Part shown: one piece after another, positions 18,109 through 27,759 of the stretch | Layout: each line of letters begins with the position of its first letter | Position numbering within the stretch: position 1 is the stretch's first letter | Assembly: GCF_003290025.1 (NCBI RefSeq) | Contig: NZ_QNHG01000001.1 | Coordinates: forward strand, 871,249-935,248 | DNA: 64,000 nt | Direction of reading: 5' to 3' | From: Pseudogemmobacter bohemicus | GTDB lineage: Bacteria > Pseudomonadota > Alphaproteobacteria > Rhodobacterales > Rhodobacteraceae | Notes under the pieces: model-generated | The model's database searches: none | Seen by the model: the letters and a program-made list of their open reading frames with translations, nothing else | What the model was told of the DNA's origin: nothing | Translations under genes and position numbers: made by a program

Positions 18109-18912
18109 TCAGCCCGGGATGTCGTACTCTATGACCATGCCGTCAAAGGCCGGACGAATATGCGCCGGCAGCTCGGCGCAGAGCGTCTCATAATCAAGAT
18201 CGAGATGCATATTGGTCAGCACTGCCCGTTCTGGCGCTGCGCGGGCGATCCAGTCCAGCGTCATCGCCAGATGGGCATGGGTCGGATGCGGTTTCCGGCG
18301 CAACGCATCGACCACCCAGCACTCAAGGTCCTGCAGATGCTCCCAGGCCGGCCCGGGGATCGCGACTGCATCGGGCAGATAGGCCAGCGGCCCGATCCGG
18401 AAGCCGAGCGCGTCGATGGTGCCATGTTCCGCGAGGAAGGGAATGAATTCGATATCCCCCCCGGCGCCAGAGATCACCACCGCGCCGTCAATCGTGTTCA
18501 TCTCGAGGATCGGCGGATAGCTGCTGCCGGCCGGCTGGATAAAGGCATAGGCAAAGCGCGAGAAAAGTGCCTCCTGCGTCGGGCCGTCGGCCCAGACTGG
18601 CAGCCGGCGCTGCATGTTCAGCACCACCTGGCGCAGATCATCCAGACCATGCACATGATCGGCATGGGAATGGGTATAGATCACCGCATCCAGCGTGCCG
18701 ATACCGGCATCAAGCAACTGATCGCGCATATCCGGGCCGGTATCGATGAGCACGCGGGTTGTGCCGCCGGTGCCGGTCCGTTCAACCAGCATCGAGCAGC
18801 GGCGGCGGCGGTTCTTCGGATTGGCCGGATCGCAGTCACCCCAGTTATTGCCGATCCGTGGCACACCGCCTGACGAGCCACAGCCGAGAATGGTAAAGCG
18901 CAGGCGGGTCAT
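18109..18912 (-). CDS. MBL-fold metallohydrolase, PhnP-like
   Basis: A 267-residue hydrolase. The start at 18912 (MTRLRFTILGCGSSGG) overlaps the TatD stop by four bases (ATGA), so upstream extension is rejected. Metal motif THSHADHVHGLDD near residue 80, preceded by VLIDTGPDMR, and late LTNMHLDLDYE supply the expected His/Asp ligands. The opening GCGSSGGVPRIG with NPKNRRRRCS is typical of PhnP-like phosphodiesterases, which act on cyclic phosphates. Pairing with tatD is common in Rhodobacterales. Exact substrate is unknown. Confidence 0.9.
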   Translation of the reverse strand: MTRLRFTILGCGSSGGVPRIGNNWGDCDPANPKNRRRRCSMLVERTGTGGTTRVLIDTGPDMRDQLLDAGIGTLDAVIYTHSHADHVHGLDDLRQVVLNMQRRLPVWADGPTQEALFSRFAYAFIQPAGSSYPPILEMNTIDGAVVISGAGGDIEFIPFLAEHGTIDALGFRIGPLAYLPDAVAIPGPAWEHLQDLECWVVDALRRKPHPTHAHLAMTLDWIARAAPERAVLTNMHLDLDYETLCAELPAHIRPAFDGMVIEYDIPG

Positions 18913-19745
18913 GGCTGGCCCCCGGCGGGGGGCGCGCCGAATGCAGCTGCCTTTGGGAACAGGCGGTCGAAATTCGCGCTGGTGGCGCTGGCGAATTCTG
19001 CCTCGCTCAGCCCGAAGATGCCGGCGCCGATCCGGGCGGTATGGGCGACATAGGCGGGCTCGTTGCGCCTGCCGCGATGGGGGGGCGGTGCGAGATAGGG
19101 GCTGTCGGTTTCCACCAGCACACGCCCGAGCGGGGCGCGGGCAAAGATGTCGCGGATCTCCTGGCTTTTCGGGAAAGCGGCGATCCCCGACATCGAGAGG
19201 TAAAAGCCCAGATCCAGCGCCACCTCGGCGAGGCGGGCGCCCGAAGTATAGCAATGCATCACGCAGCTATAGGGGGCGCGTTTCATCCCCTCGCTCAGCA
19301 GGCGCTCCATATCCTCATCGGCATCGCGGGAATGGATCACCAGCGGCAGACCAGAGGCTTGCGCGGCTGCAATATGGATTTGCAGCGAAGCGATCTGGGC
19401 GTTGCGGGTTTCGGGCGTGTAATGATAGTCGAGCCCGGTCTCGCCCAGGGCCACAAATTTCGGATGATCGCTCAGTGCGACAAGCGCTTCGGCAGAGATC
19501 GGCGGCTCTTCGGTCACATGCAGCGGATGGATGCCATAGGTGTAGAAAACGCCCGGATTGGCTTCGGCGAGGCCCTGGCACAACGGCAGCCGCGCGATCC
19601 TTGTGCAGATCGTCACCATCCGCGTGACGCCGGCTGCGGCGGCGCGGGCGATCAGCTGGTCGGTCTCCCCTTCGAAATCGGGGAAGTCGAGATGGCAATG
19701 GCTGTCGACCAGCTCTGGCAGCGGGGAGGGCATATCGGCGGGCAT
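18909..19745 (-). CDS. tatD: TatD family metal-dependent hydrolase
   Basis: A 278-residue TIM-barrel enzyme, likely a 3'-5' exonuclease/deoxyribonuclease. Metal ligands: VDSHCHLDFPDF near residue 13, ALGETGLDYHY (Glu and Asp) near 96, PLVIHSRDADEDM near 135, CVMHCYT near 160 and LVETDSPYLAPPPHRG near 211. The start may be 19745 or the internal ATG at 19733. It is translationally coupled to the PhnP-like gene and follows holB by 31 bp. Confidence 0.93.
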   Translation of the reverse strand: MPADMPSPLPELVDSHCHLDFPDFEGETDQLIARAAAAGVTRMVTICTRIARLPLCQGLAEANPGVFYTYGIHPLHVTEEPPISAEALVALSDHPKFVALGETGLDYHYTPETRNAQIASLQIHIAAAQASGLPLVIHSRDADEDMERLLSEGMKRAPYSCVMHCYTSGARLAEVALDLGFYLSMSGIAAFPKSQEIRDIFARAPLGRVLVETDSPYLAPPPHRGRRNEPAYVAHTARIGAGIFGLSEAEFASATSANFDRLFPKAAAFGAPPAGGQP

Positions 19746-19776
19746 CCGTGTTCCGGTCTCGGTTCTGGCCGGCGTT

Positions 19777-20910
19777 TCAGCCGGAGGCGAGGCTTCCCGC
19801 CGTGGCGTCGATCCTCAGGAGGATATCCATGAGAAGCGCGGCAGGGTCAAGGTTGACCGATTTGCCGCGCCGGGCGCGCAGCGTCAGGCTTTGCGCGAGT
19901 TCCGCCCAGGGGCGGGCGGCGGCGGTATCCGGGGCGAGGCGGGTGAAAAGCGCAGCCTCGCCGGGGGCGGCCTCGGGTGGGGTCTCGCGCTTAGCGGCGG
20001 CGCGGGCGAGGCGGGAGAGCAAAAGCTCGATCTGGGTCAGAATCAGGTCGAAGCGTTCGCCCTGGCCGCGCGCGCCGGCCGCTTCGCTGAGCGCCAGCGC
20101 CTGGGGGCGGTCGAGGCGCGGCAGGCTGGACAGGAGCCGGACCAGCGCGGCATAGGTTTCCAGCCCTTCGAGATTGGTCAGGCGAAAGGCCTCACCCGCC
20201 GAGCCGCCGGCCAGTTCCGTAAGCGCGGTGACCTCGACCGGATCGGCGGCGCCACCTGCCTGGGTCAGCGCGTCCGAGAGCGCGTCAGGTGCCAGCGGCT
20301 GCAACCTCAGTTCGCGGCAGCGCGAGCGGATCGTCGGCAAAAGCCGCGCCGGCTGATGCGAAATCATCAGGAAAGTGGTGCCGGGCGGCGGCTCTTCCAG
20401 CAGTTTCAACAGCGCATTGGCGGCATTGGGGTTCATCTCATCGACGCTGTCGACAATGGCGACGCGGCGGCCGCCATCGGCGGCAGAGAGGGAGAAGAAG
20501 CTTTTCATTCGCCGGACCTCATCGACCGTGATCACCTGCGAGATGGCATTGCGCTTTTCATTGGGGGCGCGGCGCAAGAGGAAGAGGCGCGGCTCGGCCA
20601 GAGCGCGCATGCGCCGGGCGATGGGGCTGTCAGGATCGGTGTCGAGCGAGGCGGGCGGCTCTGGCGCGCCGAAAAAACCGCCATCGGCTTCGGGTGCGGT
20701 CAGGAGGAAGCGCGCGATCTTCCAGGCGAGGGTGGCCTTGCCCACGCCTTTCGGGCCGGTCAGCATCCAGGCGTGATGCAGGCGTCCGTGATTCCAGGCG
20801 TCGAGGAAGCCGTCTTCGGCCGGCTGCTGGCCGAAAAGGGTCGCGGTTTCGCGCGGATGCGGCGCGCCCTCGGTGCGGTCGGGTTCCGGGAGATCGGGAT
20901 CTTCAGCCAT
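19777..20910 (-). CDS. holB: DNA polymerase III subunit delta'
   Basis: A 377-residue clamp-loader subunit. The start at 20910 (MAEDPDLPEPD) has an AGAAAG site, while longer readings run into the upstream spacer. Walker-A-like GPKGVGKATLAWKIARFL (about residue 50) is present, and further on RRVAIVDSVDEMNPNAANAL and TTFLMISHQPARLLPTIRSR (sensor 1 and the SRC-like region) are classic delta'. GKA replaces the canonical GKT/S, consistent with weak or no ATPase activity in delta'. The C-terminus is helical (clamp-loader collar). Confidence 0.93.
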   Translation of the reverse strand: MAEDPDLPEPDRTEGAPHPRETATLFGQQPAEDGFLDAWNHGRLHHAWMLTGPKGVGKATLAWKIARFLLTAPEADGGFFGAPEPPASLDTDPDSPIARRMRALAEPRLFLLRRAPNEKRNAISQVITVDEVRRMKSFFSLSAADGGRRVAIVDSVDEMNPNAANALLKLLEEPPPGTTFLMISHQPARLLPTIRSRCRELRLQPLAPDALSDALTQAGGAADPVEVTALTELAGGSAGEAFRLTNLEGLETYAALVRLLSSLPRLDRPQALALSEAAGARGQGERFDLILTQIELLLSRLARAAAKRETPPEAAPGEAALFTRLAPDTAAARPWAELAQSLTLRARRGKSVNLDPAALLMDILLRIDATAGSLASG

Positions 20911-21041
20911 GGGCTTTCTTCGCATGTCGGGCCGGCCGGGGGAAGGGGCCGCGCTGCAGGAGATCCCGCATGCGCGGGCGGGGGCGCTGCCCCCGGCTTT
21001 GCGCGGGCGGGCCCGCACAAAGCGCCCCCGGAGTATTTTCG

Positions 21042-21710
21042 TCAGGGGGAAGGGGGAAGGCCGGCCGCGATGGTCTGGCGGATCCTGGCGGCGATCTGGT
21101 CGGGCTCGGCATCGCCGTCAATCACCCGGAAGCGGGCGGGATTGGCCAGGGCCAGGGCGAGAAAGCCGTTGCGGGCGGCGGTCTGGAAGGCGAGGCCCAT
21201 ATCCTCGAACCGCATCTCATGGCCCTGGCGGGCGGTGGCGCGGGCAAGGCCGGTCTCGGGGGAGAGGTCGATCAGGATCGTCAGGTCGGGCTCGATCCCG
21301 ATCATCAGGGCGTGGAGCCGGTTGACCGTATCGGTCAGATCGCCGCGGGTCAGGCCCTGGAAGATGCGGGTGCTGTCGGCGAAACGGTCGCAGATCACCA
21401 CCTCGCCCCGCTCAAGCGCCGGGCGGATGGTTTTCTCCAGGTGGTCGCGGCGGGCGGCGGTGAAGAGGAGGATCTCGGTCTCGGCCGACCAGCGGTCGGT
21501 GGCGCCTTCGAGCACGAGGCGGCGGATTTCCTCTGCGCCCGCAGAGCCGCCCGGCTCGCGGGTCAGGGTGACAATGCGGCCTTCGGCACGCAGGCTTTCG
21601 GCAAGGCGCCGGGCCTGGGTGCTTTTGCCGGATCCGTCGATCCCTTCGAAGGAGAGGAAAAGGCCCGTCAAGCCGCGCTCAGCTGGCAGGCGCGGCATCG
21701 CCCGCGACAT
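21042..21710 (-). CDS. tmk: thymidylate kinase
   Basis: A 222-residue kinase converting dTMP to dTDP. P-loop FEGIDGSGKSTQARRLAESL near residue 20, the TREPGGS motif with the DR-type substrate Arg, VICDRFADSTRIFQG near 103 and ILIDLSPETGLARATARQG (lid) near 140 are all present. Length is normal. It overlaps the 3' end of the carboxypeptidase gene by 32 bp and precedes holB, the usual alphaproteobacterial order. Confidence 0.96.
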   Translation of the reverse strand: MSRAMPRLPAERGLTGLFLSFEGIDGSGKSTQARRLAESLRAEGRIVTLTREPGGSAGAEEIRRLVLEGATDRWSAETEILLFTAARRDHLEKTIRPALERGEVVICDRFADSTRIFQGLTRGDLTDTVNRLHALMIGIEPDLTILIDLSPETGLARATARQGHEMRFEDMGLAFQTAARNGFLALALANPARFRVIDGDAEPDQIAARIRQTIAAGLPPSP

Positions 21711-22863
21711 AGGTATTCCACAATATCTCCGAGGTGACCGTCAGGCGGCGCATGAAGCCCGCTTTGGCGACGGGCGCTTCGGCGACCAGCGGCACACGAT
21801 TTTCCGGCAGGCCGGGGACGCGGACGATCAGCTCGGCCAGCTTTGCCCCGGCCTCGATCGGGGCGGGGATCGGGCCGCTATAGACGACCGAGGCGTCGAT
21901 ACTGGTGGTGCCCATTGTCGGCACCAGCAGCGTCAGATCCTGCGATGCCACCAGTCCGACCATGCCAGCCTCACCCATGAAGACCTCGGCCTCGGCGACC
22001 CGGTTGCCTTGTTTCACCACGGTTTTCGCAGCGAACTGGCGGAAGGCCCAGTTGACGATGGCCTCGGATTCCTGGGCGCGGGCGGCATCGGTATCAAGGC
22101 CGGTAATCACAAAGACCACCCGGCGCCCGTCATCATGCACCGCCGAGCCGACAAGGCCGAAGCCTGCCTCCTGGGTATGGCCGGTTTTCAGACCGTCGGC
22201 CTTCCAGTCGCCCCCTTTGATCCTGAGGAGCGGGTTGCGGTTCTCGCTGTTCGAGGGAACGCGGTCCTTATAGACAAAGCCCGTCATGCCAAACATCGGA
22301 TAATATTCGGGAAATTCCTCGATCAGCCGCACGGCGAGGATACCCAGATCCTGCAGGCTCATCCGCTGGCCCGGGTCCGGCCAGCCCGAGGAATTGGCAA
22401 AATGCGACTGCATCATGCCCAGTTCGCGCGCGCGGTCGGTCATCAGACGGGCGAAATTCTCTTCCGATCCGGCCATGCCCTCGGCCACGACCACACAGGC
22501 ATCATTGCCGGAATTGATGATGATCCCGTACAGGAGTTCCTCGATACTGGGCCGGTCATCGGGTTTGACGAACATTTTCGACCCGCCCATCTTCCAGGCC
22601 TTTTCCGAGACCGGGAAAGTGTCGGTCATCTGCATCCGGCCCGATTTCAGCGCTTCGAACACCATATTGATGGTCATCAGCTTTGACATCGAGGCGGGCG
22701 GCAGCGGCTCGGAGGCGTTTTTGTCCAGCAAAACCGTATGGGTGGTCACGTCATAGATCCAGGCGGCGCGCGCCTGAGTTTCAAAGGCCTGAGCCGGCGC
22801 CAGCGCGGTCACGACCACCGCGAAAGCGTATTTCAGGGAATTTGTAAGCCGTCTCAGGGGCAT
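21679..22863 (-). CDS. dacA: D-alanyl-D-alanine carboxypeptidase, PBP5/6 (DacA) type
   Basis: A 394-residue serine peptidase trimming peptidoglycan stem peptides. A signal peptide (KYAFAVVVTALAPAQAFE) is followed by the catalytic triad motifs: SMSKL (nucleophile SxxK, about residue 58), SGND (about 118) and DGLKTGHTQEAGFG (KTG, about 220). The C-terminal beta domain includes VPTMGTTSIDASVVYSG. A C-terminal amphipathic membrane anchor is plausible (RRLTVTSEILWNTYVAG). It is nine bp downstream of the SPOR-domain gene, both acting on the cell wall. Confidence 0.94.
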   Translation of the reverse strand: MPLRRLTNSLKYAFAVVVTALAPAQAFETQARAAWIYDVTTHTVLLDKNASEPLPPASMSKLMTINMVFEALKSGRMQMTDTFPVSEKAWKMGGSKMFVKPDDRPSIEELLYGIIINSGNDACVVVAEGMAGSEENFARLMTDRARELGMMQSHFANSSGWPDPGQRMSLQDLGILAVRLIEEFPEYYPMFGMTGFVYKDRVPSNSENRNPLLRIKGGDWKADGLKTGHTQEAGFGLVGSAVHDDGRRVVFVITGLDTDAARAQESEAIVNWAFRQFAAKTVVKQGNRVAEAEVFMGEAGMVGLVASQDLTLLVPTMGTTSIDASVVYSGPIPAPIEAGAKLAELIVRVPGLPENRVPLVAEAPVAKAGFMRRLTVTSEILWNTYVAGDAAPAS

Positions 22864-22872
22864 GGGATCGTC

Positions 22873-24054
22873 CTATTTCAGCATATAGGCATCGGCAAAG
22901 CCGGCGGATTTGATTTTTTTCAGCGTGGCCGCATCGCCTTTGGTAAAGACCGACCAGTAATCCTTACCCTGCGAGCTTTCCTTGCGGACGGTGGCGGTGA
23001 CGCCGGCTTTGGCCAGCTGGTCGCGGGCGCGGGTGGCATTGGCCTCTTGCGAGAAGAAGCCGATCTGGATCGAGCGTCCACTGGTTGCGGCAGGGGCTGC
23101 TGGCTTTGCAGCCGGGGCAGGGGAGGCGGGTTTTGCGGCTGTGGCGCCTGCGGCGGCGGCCCCTGCTGCTGCGGGGGCGGCATTGGCCGCCATACCACCG
23201 GCGGCAGTGCCTGCCTCTGCGGCGGCCAGCGTGGCCTCGGCCTGTTTCGCGGCCTCTTCCGCCTCACGTTTCAACTGACGTTTGGTCTTTTTCTTGGCCG
23301 GTTTGGCGGGATCGGCCGCAGGCGCCGCCGCAGTGGCCGCCGTCGGGGTTCCGGGGGTGGCCAGCGCCGTGGTGGTGACTCCACCCGCTTCCACCGCCCC
23401 GGCCGTCACCGGCGCATTGGCAACCGCAAGGCTTTCATTGCTGTCGAGCACGGGCTGATCTGGCGTCGTCTCCTCGGCCTCTTCGCGCCGCAGCGCGGTG
23501 ACCGAGAGCTTCGCCGGCTGACCAGCCAGCAGGCCAAGCGCATCGGCCGCATCAGACGAGATCTGCAGTTTCGGACCGGGATTGTCGACCTCGCGCCGGA
23601 ACAGGGCGCCGATGACGAATTTGCCATTGGCCTGATTGCGCATGATCACGCGCTCCGGATCGGTCACATTTGGCGAGGCGACCCATACGCCGCCCAGCGA
23701 GGGCCGCCCGTCCCAGAGCGCCTCCTCGGTGACCTGGAAGACCTGCGGCGCCTCGACATCGCGCTCGACGATTTTGGTCGAGCGTTTAGGCTTTGCCGCC
23801 GTGGAAGCTCCGGCATTGCCGGCTCCGGGCGAGGATTTGAACGGGCCGGTACCAGGTTCGCAGGCCGCAAGCGCCAGCACGGCGCCGGTTGCAAGAAGCG
23901 CCCGGAAAAGGCGCCCGGAGGTCGCGGTTCTGCCCATCCCGCCAGAACCCGGTGCAACAGTCGGCCCTGCAGCCGCGCGGGTTGTTCCTGCCGGTTCCGG
24001 AAAACCGGAGGCAGCCTTCGAACCCTGATCGACCGGCTGTTCACGTCTGCTCAT
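22873..24054 (-). CDS. SPOR-domain lipoprotein, RlpA-like septal factor
   Basis: A 393-residue protein. The start at 24054 (MSRREQPVDQ) is chosen for GAGG six bases upstream. A hydrophobic segment with lipobox, LFRALLATGAVLALAACEP, occurs near residue 50. Residues 95-210 resemble the double-psi barrel of RlpA (VWVASPNVTDPERVIMRNQANG, LQISSDAADALGL), without an obvious catalytic Asp assigned. A long Ala/Pro/Lys-rich linker (about 220-310) leads to a C-terminal SPOR domain (IQIGFFSQEANATRARDQL to AYMLK), which binds denuded glycan at the septum. It heads the dac-tmk-holB-tatD row. Confidence 0.85.
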   Translation of the reverse strand: MSRREQPVDQGSKAASGFPEPAGTTRAAAGPTVAPGSGGMGRTATSGRLFRALLATGAVLALAACEPGTGPFKSSPGAGNAGASTAAKPKRSTKIVERDVEAPQVFQVTEEALWDGRPSLGGVWVASPNVTDPERVIMRNQANGKFVIGALFRREVDNPGPKLQISSDAADALGLLAGQPAKLSVTALRREEAEETTPDQPVLDSNESLAVANAPVTAGAVEAGGVTTTALATPGTPTAATAAAPAADPAKPAKKKTKRQLKREAEEAAKQAEATLAAAEAGTAAGGMAANAAPAAAGAAAAGATAAKPASPAPAAKPAAPAATSGRSIQIGFFSQEANATRARDQLAKAGVTATVRKESSQGKDYWSVFTKGDAATLKKIKSAGFADAYMLK

Positions 24055-24612
24055 TTCCGCCCTCATTCGCGCCAGGCGCGGTCTCTGATGCCGCGCTTCA
24101 AATTTGTTTTCAGGCGCGCGCATCAGACGGTCTGCCGTCTGCCGGAATCTCTCTGGCCAGCAATGGCAGGCCAGCGTGGATCTGGCCTTCAGCCCTTCGG
24201 GGCCGTCCCGCTGGCGGGAATGTCTGTCTGCGGTGCCTGTCTGCTCTTTTGCGCGTCAGTATAGCCAGAGGTCTCCGCTATGGAAAGAGCCGAGGCTGAA
24301 CCGCCCTTCACGATCAGCGGAGAACGACAGTGCGGCGGCACTGCTGAAATTAACCTATAAATTACAAGGTTGTGAGTGCTGATCGCGCGAAGGCTGCCGG
24401 CCCCCGAAGCCGGATCAGCCCCGGTCACGCGCCATATTCACCCCCGCTGGCCCGCTCGGGCGATGCACCGGCGCAACAGTCTGGAACAGGCGGACGGGCA
24501 CCGGGTCTCTCTGCATGAGGGCCACAAATCGGCTTGGAAATCCCCGCGCCAGTCAGTAAGCAGGAGCTGCGCGGCTCGGGGCAGGAAAACCATCCTCTTC
24601 CCCGGATCCCGA
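24055..24612. promoter_or_regulatory. gene-free region between SPOR gene and tRNA-Ser
   Basis: About 560 bp with no supported gene; short open frames lack binding sites. It should hold the divergent promoters of the SPOR gene and the tRNA. An AT-richer patch, AAATTAACCTATAAATTACAAGG near 24347-24369, is the best promoter-like sequence in it. Confidence 0.4.
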
Positions 24613-26331
<1,719 letters not shown>

Positions 26332-26335
<4 letters not shown>

Positions 26336-26730
26336 TGCCGGCCTCCTGCCGCCTTGCGCGGCCCTGCGCGCTCGGTCAGCGGCAAGTCTAGTTCTACTCG
26401 GTCGTGGATGACCCTGGGCGTGAGCTTGCGGCCTTCGCCCTTCTCCATGCGGACAAGGCCGTAACTGGCCATCCGTTTCAGAGTGCGGGACAGGTTGGAC
26501 TTGGCCCGGCCGGTGATCTCGGCCAGTTCCTCCAGCGAACCCGGCGCTTGCTGGTCGATGACGCGCAGCAATTCGCGATTGCCCGCCGACAGCACCTTGG
26601 CGAAGGATTCCATTGATGTGAACCACACCTTCGGATCGCCGGGCGCGGGCTTTTCCTCGCCCTTGGCAATCCGCATGGTGCGGGCCTTCATTTCTTCGTA
26701 GCCGGCAATCCCGACTTTCAATGTGGTCAT
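26332..26730 (-). CDS. tumA: HTH antitoxin, TumA-like (HVO_A0114 type)
   Basis: A 132-residue protein with a winged-helix DNA-binding region in the middle: LLRVIDQQAPGSLEELAEIT followed by GRAKSNLSRTLKRMASYGLV. This matches the HVO_A0114-type antitoxin paired with DUF6516/TumE toxins. The start at 26730 overlaps the toxin stop (ATGA). The order toxin-antitoxin-integrase, each joined by four-base overlaps, implies one polycistronic message in which antitoxin binding could autoregulate the whole operon. Assignment rests on domain resemblance and the partner. Confidence 0.75.
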
Positions 26731-27080
26731 GTTACGCCTCGCTCCTTCAACACCGCGTCCACCGCCTGCCAGAAGTCGGCCAGCAGCGTGGCCGCATCCT
26801 CGTAGGCGTAGGGCTTCACGGTCTGGAGGCGGTGCCGATGGTCCATCGGATCGCCGCGCCTGCCTCGGCCGACTGGATGGGCGTTGTCGAAGCCGACCAA
26901 CCGTTCGCCCGAAGGCCCGTGAAGCGTGAGCGAGTAATCGAGGCCGTGCGGCTTCTCCGGCGATGCCGGAACGCGGGTGACGATGAACTTCACCCAATGG
27001 CCGCCCTCGGGATCGACAACGAGCACCTGGCCGTCGAGGTCCAGAAGCGTGTCGAGGTTCGGATCACGATCCTCGCTCAT
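26727..27080 (-). CDS. tumE: TumE-family (DUF6516) toxin
   Basis: A 117-residue protein resembling the DUF6516/TumE toxin family: the opening acidic helix with LLDLDGQVLVVDPEGGHWVK, the central YSLTLHGPSGERLVGFDNAH and the motif DPMDHRHRLQTVKPYAYED, whose basic DHRHR is the best candidate active site. It precedes its presumed antitoxin with ATGA overlap and is itself overlapped by the stop of the upstream hypothetical gene. It should stabilise the element after loss. The toxic target is not known to me. Confidence 0.75.
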   Translation of the reverse strand: MSEDRDPNLDTLLDLDGQVLVVDPEGGHWVKFIVTRVPASPEKPHGLDYSLTLHGPSGERLVGFDNAHPVGRGRRGDPMDHRHRLQTVKPYAYEDAATLLADFWQAVDAVLKERGVT

Positions 27081-27391
27081 GGCTTTTTGTTATCAGATGA
27101 GGATAACTTTGTCAATCCTGCCAGGGGTGGAAGTGGGCCGAACATCTCGTCGAAGACATCGGCAAACCATCGCTCGAATACCTGAATCTCTGCCTCGGTG
27201 ATCGGCACTTTCTCCGGCCAGTCGTCGATGACGGGCAGCTTCTCCACGTCGAAGGCATCGGGCGGGCTTCCGCGCGGCGGGCTGATGCGCGGCGCGGGAT
27301 CGTCGTCATAGTCGTAAAGGTCATCGGGAAGCGTCTGCGGAGCCGGCTGTCGTGGGCGGCCCCTTTGGGTATGGCGGCGTCTCGCGCACAT
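27077..27391 (-). CDS. hypothetical ICE protein, Pro/Asp-rich
   Basis: A 104-residue protein I do not recognise. It has a basic N-terminus with a possible zinc-like or nucleic-acid-binding MCARRRHTQRGRPRQ, an acidic mid-region (DDLYDYDDDPAP) and a helix EAEIQVFERWFADVFDEMFG near the C-terminus. It is first in the overlapping toxin-antitoxin-integrase operon (ATGA with tumE). The 65-bp repeat at 27456-27520 lies just upstream and probably includes its promoter or leader. Confidence 0.65.
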   Translation of the reverse strand: MCARRRHTQRGRPRQPAPQTLPDDLYDYDDDPAPRISPPRGSPPDAFDVEKLPVIDDWPEKVPITEAEIQVFERWFADVFDEMFGPLPPLAGLTKLSSSDNKKP

Positions 27392-27455
27392 GGAATCCTC
27401 CGTGGTTCGTTGCTGGATTCCGGGTGGCTGGAAGCCCCGGAATTAGGCGAAGCAT

Positions 27456-27520
27456 GGAGGGGGATCGGCGGCCTGTAGCGTGCCGCATTTGCGCTCACGC
27501 GCTGGCGGCACCCCTGCTGT
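27456..27520. repeat. 65-bp ICE repeat, copy 1
   Basis: ATGGAGGGGGATCGGCGGCC, then TGTAGCGTGCCGCATTTGCG, then CTCACGCGCTGGCGGCACCC. It is nearly identical to 50987-51048. It encloses a conserved inverted repeat GTGCCGC/GCGGCAC with 18-nt loop. In both places it sits directly upstream of the first gene of a minus-strand operon, so a promoter, operator or structured leader is likely. Confidence 0.7.
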
Positions 27521-27538
27521 CGGGTGCCGCCAACTAGG

Positions 27539-27757
27539 TTAGCTGGCCGCGCGGCGGGCCTTCTGAAACTCTCGATCCGTGGCGAGGAAGCGTTCCAGCA
27601 TCGGCACAATTAGCTTTTCCGGCTCTATCGGCGGCTGTCCTGCCCCTGCCAACAAGCGTCCATAAAGTTGCAAATCTCGAAAGAGTGTCGCGGGCAATTC
27701 GCGTGACACCTTAACGGGCTTGTCGTCGGGCAACGTGCCGAGTTTCAGCTTGCTCAT
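27539..27757 (-). CDS. DUF2274 domain protein
   Basis: A 72-residue protein beginning MSKLKLGTLPDDKPVKVSRE and containing PPIEPEKLIVPMLERFLATD, which is the DUF2274 family. In Tra/Trb elements this gene regularly follows trbI, as here (two bases after its stop). The start at 27757 is used instead of the longer frame, which lies inside trbI. Function is unknown; it is likely a small cytoplasmic accessory or regulator of transfer. Confidence 0.85.
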   Translation of the reverse strand: MSKLKLGTLPDDKPVKVSRELPATLFRDLQLYGRLLAGAGQPPIEPEKLIVPMLERFLATDREFQKARRAAS

Positions 27758-27759
27758 GG

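Noticed and set aside
19558..22686. A plus-strand open frame of more than 1000 codons
   Set aside because: It lies antisense to tatD, holB, tmk and the carboxypeptidase gene, all with complete motifs; it is a GC-rich shadow frame with no recognisable domain.
22738..24264. A 500-codon plus-strand frame with Gly/Arg-rich protein
   Set aside because: It is antisense to the SPOR protein gene and to the carboxypeptidase 5' end; low-complexity composition reflects the Ala/Pro linker on the other strand.
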